From Solirubrobacterales bacterium (GTDB lineage: Bacteria; Actinomycetota; Thermoleophilia; Solirubrobacterales; Solirubrobacteraceae): DNA of 33,017 nt. The translations under genes and the position numbers were made by a program. The notes below the pieces were generated by a model, which was not told the DNA's origin, searched no databases, and saw only the letters and a program-made list of their open reading frames with translations. The stretch covers positions 1 through 33,017 of the forward strand of contig JAFAZB010000327.1 in NCBI GenBank assembly GCA_019240015.1. The letters run 5' to 3'. Below, in pieces: positions 25,797-33,017 of the stretch (within the stretch, counting starts at the first letter, position 1; every line of letters starts with the position of its first letter).

Positions 25797-25856
25797 CCCC
25801 ACGATCGGCTCCCTCTGGCCAGATCCGGCCGGGCTGGCTGGAGGGAGCTCGTGGGG
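25797..25856. terminator. long near-complete hairpin downstream of ferritin-like gene C
   Basis: CCCCACGA(tcg)GCTCCCTC pairs with GAGGGAGC-TCGTGGGG at 841-856 (3-nt bulge); interior tggccag...ctggctg continues the pairing. No U-tract. Confidence 0.6.
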
Positions 25857-25895
25857 CAACCAGCACCAAGGGGCCGGACGCAGCGGCCGATTGCG

Positions 25896-26360
25896 CTACG
25901 ACAGCTCTGCCGCCAGGGCGGACCAGTTAGGAGGTCCCGCGGCGAAGCCGAGCAGCGACCACTGGCTCGTCAGGTAGGACGGATTGTCAAACGGCGAGGA
26001 GCCCCAGGTGAACGGCAGCCAATCGACCTGCGCGTGGCGCTGGGTCTGGGTGGAGTCAAACGAAGACCCACTCGCGTGCAGGAACACGAGCACGCATCCC
26101 TGACCGCCGGGTGGGCTCCAGGTCGTCGCCGCCCACTTGAACAAAACGTGGTGGGCGGCGTAGTAGACGACTCGAAACGCACTCAGGTGTCCACCGCCGC
26201 CTGTGTACCCGCACACCTGCGTGCGCTTGGCGTCGTGGACGATCGCGGCGACCTCGCCCTTGGAGGCACGGCGCTTTGGATACGCCGATGCCACGCTCGG
26301 CAGCGCGATCGTCATTAACAGCGCTCCAACCAGCACCGCCGTCCATCTCAGGCGAAGCAT
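25896..26360 (-). CDS. hypothetical secreted protein
   Basis: Signal peptide 'MLRLRWTAVLVGALLMTIALPSVASA' from ATG at 26360; no family recognised. Confidence 0.65.
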   Translation of the reverse strand: MLRLRWTAVLVGALLMTIALPSVASAYPKRRASKGEVAAIVHDAKRTQVCGYTGGGGHLSAFRVVYYAAHHVLFKWAATTWSPPGGQGCVLVFLHASGSSFDSTQTQRHAQVDWLPFTWGSSPFDNPSYLTSQWSLLGFAAGPPNWSALAAELS

Positions 26361-26379
26361 CGACGGCAGACTAGTCAAC

Positions 26380-26745
26380 ATGAGTCCCGCCGAGCTCCGT
26401 GAGCACTGCCTGTCGTTTCGAGGCGCGCAGGAAACGTTTCCGTTCGGCGCGGAAACCTCGGTGTTCAAGGTCGCCGGAAAGATGTTTGCCCTGTCTCGGC
26501 TTGGCGCGGACTCGCTCCGGATCAGCCTCAAGTGTGAGCCACGGCTCGCCGAAGCGCTCCGCGGGGCGCACCCGGCGGTGCTACCCGGATACCACCTGAA
26601 CAAGCGACACTGGAACACCGTGATCCTTGACGACTCGCTCGCCGATCGGGTGATCAAGGACATGATCGAGGACTCATACGATCTCGTCGTGAGCGCGCTG
26701 CCGCGGGCGCGGCGGGATGCGTTGGGCTGGGGGCCCGACGCGTGA
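26380..26745 (+). CDS. MmcQ/YjbR family DNA-binding protein
   Basis: 'LREHCLSFRGAQETFPFGAETSVFKVAGKMFALSRL...LRISLKCEPRLAEALRGAHPAVLPGYHLNKRHWNTVILDDSLADRVIKDMIEDSYDLV'. Confidence 0.9.
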   Translation: MSPAELREHCLSFRGAQETFPFGAETSVFKVAGKMFALSRLGADSLRISLKCEPRLAEALRGAHPAVLPGYHLNKRHWNTVILDDSLADRVIKDMIEDSYDLVVSALPRARRDALGWGPDA

Positions 26746-26763
26746 CTCGGCCCGCGGGCGCGC

Positions 26764-27303
26764 CTACTCGGCCCGGTCTTCCCCTGGCAGCAGCACGCTG
26801 GCCAGGATTCGCCGTCGCCGGCCTGGCCTCGCGGGGTTGGCTAGCCGAGGCTGGATCACGCGCAGCAGGTCGCGGGCCAGCTCGGCAAGCTCGCCGTCGG
26901 TCAGCCACAAACCCGCGACGCGGTAGCTGACGCCGTCGCGCAGCACGTCGATCTGCTGCCGGGCGAGGTAGCGGTCGAAGTCGCCCAGCAGGCCGGCGAC
27001 GAACGCCATGAACGCCTGGCGGTGATCCTCGCGGCTCATCCGCTCGAGCTCGTCGATGTTGAGAGTGGCGGCGACGACCCGCAGGACGTAGGTGCGCTCG
27101 ACGGCCCCCCTCACACGCCGCTCGCTCGCGACGCTCAATACGCCGGCCTCGGCAAGCCTTGCGATGTGCCGGTACAGACTGGCCGGCGGCACGTCCGGGA
27201 GCTCGGAGCGGAGCTCGGCGGTCGTCAGTGCTCGGTCCCCGAGAAACGCCTGGATGATCCGGAGCCGAACGGGGTGCAGGAGCAGATCAGCACTGGTCAT
27301 CAC
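26764..27303 (-). CDS. ArsR-like winged-helix transcriptional regulator
   Basis: 'LLLHPVRLRIIQAFLGDRALTTAELRSELPDVPPASLYRHIARLAEAGVLSVASERRVRGAVERTYVL'. Confidence 0.88.
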   Translation of the reverse strand: MMTSADLLLHPVRLRIIQAFLGDRALTTAELRSELPDVPPASLYRHIARLAEAGVLSVASERRVRGAVERTYVLRVVAATLNIDELERMSREDHRQAFMAFVAGLLGDFDRYLARQQIDVLRDGVSYRVAGLWLTDGELAELARDLLRVIQPRLANPARPGRRRRILASVLLPGEDRAE

Positions 27304-27376
27304 ACATTCACCGCCTCGTTATCGATTCTGATATCGTTCTCGCTACAGGTAATGATTACTAACACGGGAGGTCAAG

Positions 27377-27730
27377 GTGCTCAGTCTGCTCACTTCGGGC
27401 CGCCGGCGCCGCGGCACCAGGACGCGCGGCAGCTCCCGCGCTCGACGCGCAGCGGTCGTCCTGGCCGCGATCCTCGCGGAAGTAGCCAGCACCTGGTGGC
27501 GTGCCGGGCGGCTGGGTGGCAACGTCGTGGTCCGCTGCCGGCAGAGCCACGTGTTCACGACGATCTGGATCCCGGCGGTGTCGCTGAAGTCCATCCGCCT
27601 CGGACCGTGGCGGGTCCAGCGCTGCCCGGTGGGACGTCACTGGTCGCTCGTCACGCCGCTCAAGGATTCCGAGCTAACCGACGAGCAGCGGCGAAGCGCG
27701 GCAGCGCACCGGGACGTCCGCGTTCCCTGA
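27377..27730 (+). CDS. small conserved protein, CxxxH...C motif
   Basis: 'GNVVVRCRQSHVFTTIWIPAVSLKSIRLGPWRVQRCPVGRHWSLVTPLKDSELTDEQRR', divergent from the winged-helix regulator. Confidence 0.65.
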   Translation: MLSLLTSGRRRRGTRTRGSSRARRAAVVLAAILAEVASTWWRAGRLGGNVVVRCRQSHVFTTIWIPAVSLKSIRLGPWRVQRCPVGRHWSLVTPLKDSELTDEQRRSAAAHRDVRVP

Positions 27731-27742
27731 GTCGCGCCCCGG

Positions 27743-28774
27743 CTAGACCCTCGCGCCGCAATCGGTGAGGTCGTAGCCGCCCAGCTGGCCGACGCGTTCG
27801 GTGAAGGCGCGGCTCGCGAGCAGGTCGCCTAGCGCCTCGATGCCTGGGTGCGCGCGCCACCGTCGGGCGAGCCAGATCTGCACCGTGTGGTACTCGAGCG
27901 CTAGGAAGCGAAGCCCGAAAGCGGCGGCGGCCGCTTCGGTGGTCACCGCAGCGCAGTTCAGCGTCGCAGCGATCCGTGCCGCCTCGATGTGACCGGTGGC
28001 CCGCGGACCGCGCGGCGGCGAGTCACGCCCGAGCTCCGCTGCCGCACGCTCGAGCGCCTGCTGGCTGGCAGCCGCTCGATCGCGCTGGACGATCCTGATC
28101 CCCCCGTGGAGCACTGCTTCGACCGATCGGTGCCTCCGCCCCGTCGCGACCGCCAGTCCCACCCGCCAGCGCGCCAGTTGCAATCGCGCCACCGAGACCG
28201 GCGCCGCGGGCAGCCCCTCCTTCGGCCCGTGCACGAGGGCGGCGTGCACGCGGCCGCCGGCGAGCGATTGCAGCGCGGTACCGGTGGCGGTCGAGATCGC
28301 GAGCAGGCTCCGCGGACCGAGGCCTTGCAGCATCGCCTCCGCAACGCCGAGCGCCGGGTCGCAGCCAGCCAGCACCAGCCCCGCCGGCAAGGCGCCCGGG
28401 AACAGTCGCACGGCGCCGCGCTCGAGGATCGCGTCCGGCTTCGCCCAGCCTGCGCCGGCGACGCCGTGGTCGGCGAGCTCAGTCGCCACCAGCTGATCGC
28501 CAACCCGCCCCACGCGGAGCAGGCTTCGCTCGCGCAAGGGCTCGCCCAGAGCTGGCTCGATGTCCCGGCGGCCGCTGGGGAACAGCTGCTCGACGGTGGT
28601 GGCGAGCGCGCCCGCGAGTCGCAGGGCGGCATCGACGGCGGGGGTGTTCTGTCCGAGCTCGACGGCCGCCACCAGCTGGCGGCTCACGCCGGCACGAGCG
28701 GCCAGCTCCGCTTGGGTGAGGCCGCATTCCATGCGGCGTGCTCGCAACGCTGAGGCGCCGGCGATCGCAGCCAT
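27743..28774 (-). CDS. XRE-type HTH regulator fused to a periplasmic-binding-protein-like (PBP) domain; putative molybdate operon regulator
   Basis: 'ALRARRMECGLTQAELAARAGVSRQLVAAVELGQNTPAVDAALRLAGALATTVEQLF' HTH; 'LVLAGCDPALGVAEAMLQ...GRVHAALVHGPKEGLP...LALEYHTVQIWLARRW' PBP-like. ATG at 28774. Confidence 0.82.
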   Translation of the reverse strand: MAAIAGASALRARRMECGLTQAELAARAGVSRQLVAAVELGQNTPAVDAALRLAGALATTVEQLFPSGRRDIEPALGEPLRERSLLRVGRVGDQLVATELADHGVAGAGWAKPDAILERGAVRLFPGALPAGLVLAGCDPALGVAEAMLQGLGPRSLLAISTATGTALQSLAGGRVHAALVHGPKEGLPAAPVSVARLQLARWRVGLAVATGRRHRSVEAVLHGGIRIVQRDRAAASQQALERAAAELGRDSPPRGPRATGHIEAARIAATLNCAAVTTEAAAAAFGLRFLALEYHTVQIWLARRWRAHPGIEALGDLLASRAFTERVGQLGGYDLTDCGARV

Positions 28775-28787
28775 GATCAGGGTAGGA

Positions 28788-28803
28788 TGCCAGGATTCTG
28801 GCA
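28788..28803. promoter_or_regulatory. candidate operator TGCCA-N6-TGGCA between the divergent regulator and modA
   Basis: TGCCAGGATTCTGGCA in the 44-bp gap between the ATG at 28774 (-) and 28819 (+). Confidence 0.5.
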
Positions 28804-28818
28804 GACGATGAGGAGGGG

Positions 28819-29646
28819 ATGACGGCGGTGAGCACGGTTTCTGGCTGGCGCGGGCTTGGTTCGTTGGTGGCGATCGGCGCTTGCGCGCTCGCCGCTGGGT
28901 GTGGCAGCAGCAGTAGCAGCAGCTCCGCGAGCTCGAGCGCCTCGGGGACGAGCTCGACCCCGGCCGCGACGAGCACCGCGGGCGCGGCTGCCGGCCGGCT
29001 AACGGTGCTGGCCGCGGCGTCGCTAACCAAGGTCTTCCCGCAGATCGACCCGAGCCCGAAGTACACCTTTGGGGGCTCTGGTGCACTCGAGACCGACATC
29101 GAGCAAGGCGCGCCGGCGGACGTATTCGCCGCGGCGAGTCCCAAGCAGCCCGCTCAGCTGTACGCGAAGGGGCTGGTCGAGAAGCCGGTCGAGTTCGCCA
29201 CCAACACACTTGTGCTGATCGTTCCCAAGGACAACCCGGCGCACATCACCTCGGTCGCCGACGTCACCAAACCCGGTGTCAAGCTAGTGATCTGCAACGC
29301 CACGGTGCCATGCGGTGACTATGCCCGGACCGTGTTCAAGAACCTGGGAATCACCTCACAAGCGATGAAGAACGTGGTCAGCCAGACGACCGATGTGACC
29401 CAGACCGTGGCCGAGGTCGCGCTCGGGCAAGCCGATGCCGGCTTCGTCTACATCACCGACGCCAAAGCGGCGAACGGCAAGGTGGCGGTGGTTCAGCTAC
29501 CGCCCAAGGCCAAGCCTGGTGCCGAGGACTTCATCGCGGTCGTCAAGTCGGGCAAGGATCAGGCTGCGGCAACCGCGTTCGTCACGACCGTGCTGTCTGC
29601 CGTCGGGCAATCGAAGCTCGCTGCCGCGGGGTTCGGAAAGCCGTGA
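28819..29646 (+). CDS. modA: molybdate ABC transporter substrate-binding lipoprotein
   Basis: Lipobox-like 'LAAGCGSSSSS'; 'LTVLAAASLTKVFPQI...YTFGGSGALETDIEQGAPADVFAAASPKQ...VLIVPKDNPAHITSVADV...EVALGQADAGFVYITDAKAA'. Confidence 0.93.
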   Translation: MTAVSTVSGWRGLGSLVAIGACALAAGCGSSSSSSSASSSASGTSSTPAATSTAGAAAGRLTVLAAASLTKVFPQIDPSPKYTFGGSGALETDIEQGAPADVFAAASPKQPAQLYAKGLVEKPVEFATNTLVLIVPKDNPAHITSVADVTKPGVKLVICNATVPCGDYARTVFKNLGITSQAMKNVVSQTTDVTQTVAEVALGQADAGFVYITDAKAANGKVAVVQLPPKAKPGAEDFIAVVKSGKDQAAATAFVTTVLSAVGQSKLAAAGFGKP

Positions 29647-30479
29647 GACGCGCAGGGATGGCGGTCGGCGCGACGCTTGTCGTCGCGCTCGTCCTCGCGT
29701 TCCTGCTTTTGCCGATCGTCGCGCTGATCGCCTATCAACCGATACACGAGCTGGTCAACGGGTTTGGGACCCGGGTCGCGACCGACGCGGTCCTGGTCTC
29801 GCTGAAGACCAACGCGATCGCGTTCGCGATCATGCTCGCGCTCGGAACGCCGTTCGCGTACATCCTGGCCCGAGCGCGCTTTCGCGGTCGGAGCCTGGTC
29901 ATCACGGCCGTCGAAGTGCCGCTCGTGATGCCACCCGCGGTGGCGGGGCTGGGGCTGCTGGTGGCGTTCGGGCGTCTTGGCCTGCTGGGCCACACGCTGA
30001 AAGTGCTGGGGATCGACCTCGCATTCACGCAGGCGGCGGTGGTGCTCGCGATCCTGTTCGTCGCGAGCCCCTTCTACCTCCGCGGGGCGATCGCGTCGTT
30101 CGGCGCGCTCGACCCGACGCTGATCGACGTGGCGGGGACGCTCGGCGCTGGACCGTTGCGACGGATGCTGCGAGTCGCGGTGCCGGTCGCGGCCGGCGGG
30201 CTTGGGGCCGCCGCCGCGGTGGCGTTCGCACGTGGAATCGGAGAGTTCGGCGCGACGATCCTGTTCGCCGGCAGCTTCCAGGGGACCACCCAGACGCTGC
30301 CGTTGGCGGTCTACTCGCTGTTCGACGCCAACCTCGACCAGGCCATCTCGATCGGGGTGCTGTTGATAATCGTCAGCGCTGCGATCCTGCTCGCAGCCAA
30401 GTTGCTCGCCCGAAGATGGAGCTCCTCGCAATCGACATCACCCTCCCGCGGCGATCGTTCGATCTTCGCGTCAAGCTGA
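29643..30479 (+). CDS. modB: molybdate ABC transporter permease
   Basis: 'SLKTNAIAFAIMLALGTPFAYILARARFRGRSLVITAVEVPLVMPPAVAGLGLLVAFGR...ARGIGEFGATILFAGSFQGTTQTLPLAVY'. Confidence 0.93.
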   Translation: MRRAGMAVGATLVVALVLAFLLLPIVALIAYQPIHELVNGFGTRVATDAVLVSLKTNAIAFAIMLALGTPFAYILARARFRGRSLVITAVEVPLVMPPAVAGLGLLVAFGRLGLLGHTLKVLGIDLAFTQAAVVLAILFVASPFYLRGAIASFGALDPTLIDVAGTLGAGPLRRMLRVAVPVAAGGLGAAAAVAFARGIGEFGATILFAGSFQGTTQTLPLAVYSLFDANLDQAISIGVLLIIVSAAILLAAKLLARRWSSSQSTSPSRGDRSIFASS

Positions 30480-31459
30480 GCCTCGGCACCGAGACGATCG
30501 CGATCGTCGGACCTTCGGGAGCCGGCAAGACCTCGCTGCTGCGCGCGCTCGCGGGTTTGGAGCGAGCCTGTCGCGGCCGGATCGCGCTCGGGGACGAGCT
30601 GTGGCTCGATGCCGATCGCCACGTCCACCTGGTTCCCGAGCGGCGTCGTGTCGGTTACCTGCCACAGGACTACGCGCTGTTCCCGCATCTCACCGTCGCG
30701 GGCAATGTGCGTTTCTCAGGCAGACGGGATCGCTCCGACCTGCTCGAGCGGCTGCGGATCGCACACCTCGGGGGTGCCCGCCCGGCGCAGCTCTCGGGAG
30801 GCGAGCGACAGCGCGTGGCGTTGGCCCGCGCGCTGGCGCGCGAGCCGCGTGTGCTGCTGCTCGACGAGCCGTTCGGCGCGTTGGACGCGATCACGCGCCA
30901 GCGAGTTCGCAGTGAGCTCGCCGAGTTTCTGGCGGGCCTTGGCCTCCCTGCGCTACTGGTGACTCACGCGTTCGACGAGGCCGCCTTCCTGGCTGACCGG
31001 ATCGGGGTGCTCGACCAGGGCACCCTCGTGCAGCTGTCCTCCCCGAGCGAGCTGATCGAAAACCCAGCCACGGCTTTGGTGGCGGAGCTAACCGGCGCCA
31101 ACGTACTCGACGGCATCGCAGAGCCGTCGCCCGCAGGAGCGAGCGTGCGGCTGAGCGGCGGCGGCGAGCTGGTCAGCTCGACGCGGGCGAAGGGTCCGGT
31201 GCAGGTGATCGTGCACCCCTGGGCGCTCGAGCTCACCGATCCGGGCGCCAGCGCGCTAACCGACACCGTGCTCGCGGTCGGCCAGGATCGAGGCGCATTG
31301 GTGGTCCGGCTGACCCGCATGACAGTGCACGCCCCTCCGGGCCTCAATGGTCGCGCGGCGCTCGCAGCAGGCTCCAGGGTGGGAGTTCGTGCCGAGCCAG
31401 GCAGCGTGAGGTTGATCGAGGCCGCTCCCCCCGGCGCCGTCGGTGGAGTCGGTGGCTAG
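30416..31459 (+). CDS. modC: molybdate ABC transporter ATP-binding protein with C-terminal TOBE-like region
   Basis: Walker A 'VGPSGAGKTSLLRALAGL', 'LSGGERQRVALARALAREPRVLLLDEPFGALD'. ATG at 30416 overlaps modB by 64 nt. Confidence 0.92.
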   Translation: MELLAIDITLPRRSFDLRVKLSLGTETIAIVGPSGAGKTSLLRALAGLERACRGRIALGDELWLDADRHVHLVPERRRVGYLPQDYALFPHLTVAGNVRFSGRRDRSDLLERLRIAHLGGARPAQLSGGERQRVALARALAREPRVLLLDEPFGALDAITRQRVRSELAEFLAGLGLPALLVTHAFDEAAFLADRIGVLDQGTLVQLSSPSELIENPATALVAELTGANVLDGIAEPSPAGASVRLSGGGELVSSTRAKGPVQVIVHPWALELTDPGASALTDTVLAVGQDRGALVVRLTRMTVHAPPGLNGRAALAAGSRVGVRAEPGSVRLIEAAPPGAVGGVGG

Positions 31460-32121
31460 GCGTGGCGCCGAAGCGCCAAAGGCCGCGCCCTGAAACTCGC
31501 GCTCCACGCGGCAGCGATCAGCACCACGCCTACCCCGAGCGTCAGCCAAACGAGCGTCCCGGTCGTGGCCGGCCCAGAGGAGCGCAGCTGCACGCTCACA
31601 AGCGGGAGGCTGTGACCTGACGCCGCGGCGAGGCGCGGAACCGCGAGCAGCGCCGCTGCCGCAAGCCCACCCCCCGGGACGGCCGGCCTGATCCCGGCAA
31701 GCGCGGCGCGCTCGACGGCGAGGGGGCGGTCGAACCGGTACAGGCCAAAGCCGCCAGGCATGATCACGAGCAGCGGACCGCTGTAGACGAACGACAGCTC
31801 CTGGCCGAGAAATTGCGCATAGCTCTGCGGTTGGCCCCAGAGCTCGGTGATCGAGCCGAGGTCCGCCGAGGACGCGACCAGCGCAACCCGGATCGGGTAA
31901 CCACTGCGGGGTGCTGCGTCCAGCAGCGCCGCAAGCTGGGCATCGCGCCTGACGGTCACCCCGGCATCGGCCGGGAGGAACAGGGGCTGCGAAGCCAGCA
32001 CGTCGGAGGCGGGATCGCCGTCGGCGTGCGCAAGGGCCGCGGTCCATCCCATCACCAGCGCCAGCGCCAGTATCAGTACGACGGCGCCGGTGCGCGCCCT
32101 CAACGGCGGCAAGACCGGCAC
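31456..32121 (-). CDS. hypothetical membrane-anchored secreted protein (start uncertain, 32121 or 32211)
   Basis: N-terminal hydrophobic segment 'TGAVVLILALALVMGWTAALAHA', C-terminal TM 'LVWLTLGVGVVLIAAAW'; 'YPIRVALVASSADLGSITELWGQPQSYAQFLGQELSFVYSGPLLVIMPGGFGLY'. Confidence 0.65.
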   Translation of the reverse strand: MPVLPPLRARTGAVVLILALALVMGWTAALAHADGDPASDVLASQPLFLPADAGVTVRRDAQLAALLDAAPRSGYPIRVALVASSADLGSITELWGQPQSYAQFLGQELSFVYSGPLLVIMPGGFGLYRFDRPLAVERAALAGIRPAVPGGGLAAAALLAVPRLAAASGHSLPLVSVQLRSSGPATTGTLVWLTLGVGVVLIAAAWSASFRARPLALRRHA

Positions 32122-32164
32122 CGGCAGTCGGCGTGTCGGTGTGTGCGTAGAGTCCGGCAACGCG

Positions 32165-33017
32165 ATGGGCGCGAAGGTTGGTGCAACCGCGCGGTCGGCC
32201 GCGCAGGCCAAGTCTAGGGCTGGTGCAGCCAGCGCCGTCCTGGTCGGCGCCGTGCTGGCTGCGTCGCTGATGTTCGCAGCGCTGCCGCAGGCGGCGCACG
32301 CCCACGGTCCCGTAGCACCGCTGGCGTCGAGCTATCTGGCGCGGGTCACGGCGCTGCCGCCGGGCCTGCACGCCAAGATCGTGGACGGCGACCAGCGGAT
32401 GTGGCTCGAGGCGCCACCGAGCGAGACGGTGACCGTGCTCGATTACCAGGGGGCGCCCTATCTGCGCTTCGACAGCGCGGGCGTGCAGGTGAATCAGAAC
32501 TCGGCCATGTACTACCTCAACCAGACCCCCGTCGCCGAGACTCCTCCGCCGAACCTGACCGCGAGCACGCCGCCGAGCTGGCAGCGGGCAAGCGGCGGGC
32601 ACAGCTTCAGTTGGCACGACGGCCGACTTCACGCGCTTGCCGCGGTCGCGCTCCTGCCGGGCAAGAGGCTGGTCGGAAACTGGCGCGTCGCGTTGCGGAT
32701 CGATGGTCGCCCGAGCATGATCTCCGGCGGGCTCTGGCACGCACCCGACCCCTCGATCGTCTGGTTCTGGCCGATCGTGGTGCTGTTGGCGTGCGTGCTG
32801 GCGGCCCGGCGAGTTCGTCGTCGGGAGCTCGATCGGCTCACCGCTCGAGGGGTGTCGCTCGCGACACTGGCCGCGCTGGGCGCCGTCGGCATCGGTCGGG
32901 GCCTGCATGGACGGCCGACTGTGTCGGTGCTCCAGTGGATCGAGCTGGCAGTCATGCTCGCGTTCGTGGTCTGGGCGCTGCGAAGGGTGCTGTTCGTCCG
33001 AAGCGGCTACTTCATCT
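32165..33017 (+). CDS. membrane protein with signal peptide, truncated by window end (not in supplied ORF track)
   Basis: ATG at 32165 is open to the window end: MGAKVGATARSAAQ...LVGAVLAASLMFAALPQAAHAHGPVAPLASSYLARVTALPPGLHAKIVDGDQRMWLEAPPSETVTVLDYQGAPYLRF...; several TM segments after 'PSIVWFWPIVVLLACVLAARR'. Confidence 0.75.
   Translation, partial: MGAKVGATARSAAQAKSRAGAASAVLVGAVLAASLMFAALPQAAHAHGPVAPLASSYLARVTALPPGLHAKIVDGDQRMWLEAPPSETVTVLDYQGAPYLRFDSAGVQVNQNSAMYYLNQTPVAETPPPNLTASTPPSWQRASGGHSFSWHDGRLHALAAVALLPGKRLVGNWRVALRIDGRPSMISGGLWHAPDPSIVWFWPIVVLLACVLAARRVRRRELDRLTARGVSLATLAALGAVGIGRGLHGRPTVSVLQWIELAVMLAFVVWALRRVLFVRSGYFI

Noticed and set aside
28909-28980. Ser-rich repeat (agcagcagtagcagcagc) in modA as a functional repeat
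   Set aside because: Typical low-complexity linker after a lipoprotein signal; a similar Ser-rich linker occurs in ferritin-like protein A.
31256-32908. 550-aa minus-strand ORF
   Set aside because: Overlaps modC and two better-supported genes; composition is antisense-like.

Overview
High-GC actinobacterial DNA (gene content suggests a Thermoleophilia/Solirubrobacterales-like host; this is inference). The left ~9.8 kb looks accessory. It holds the 3' end of a MobF-type relaxase/helicase gene, a complete IS3-family element with readable terminal inverted repeats, a ~940-aa secreted protein with four ~107-aa tandem repeats and a Vps62-like domain, a GT-C-like membrane protein, a degraded integrase, an intact tyrosine integrase and a 3' tRNA-like fragment at ~9797-9825. 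I read that fragment as a probable att junction. From ~9.83 kb rightwards the content looks chromosomal: small enzymes, a NarL-type two-component system divergent from a MacB-like ABC transporter, a nitronate monooxygenase, a Tat/ECF-sigma/ferritin-like cluster, small regulators, a modABC operon with a divergent HTH-PBP regulator, and two membrane proteins at the right edge. The best candidate for an undescribed system is 20.7-25.8 kb. Six same-strand genes (two exported ferritin-like proteins, ECF sigma, zinc-finger RskA-like anti-sigma, TatA, TatC) are divergent from a third ferritin-like gene with a twin-arginine signal. Other structure not explained by the genes: an 18-bp perfect palindrome inside a perfect 11-bp inverted repeat between the two-component and ABC operons, a TGCCA-N6-TGGCA operator candidate between modA and its regulator, and a ~60-nt near-complete hairpin after the third ferritin-like gene. 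All calls come from reading the sequence by eye; no searches were run.
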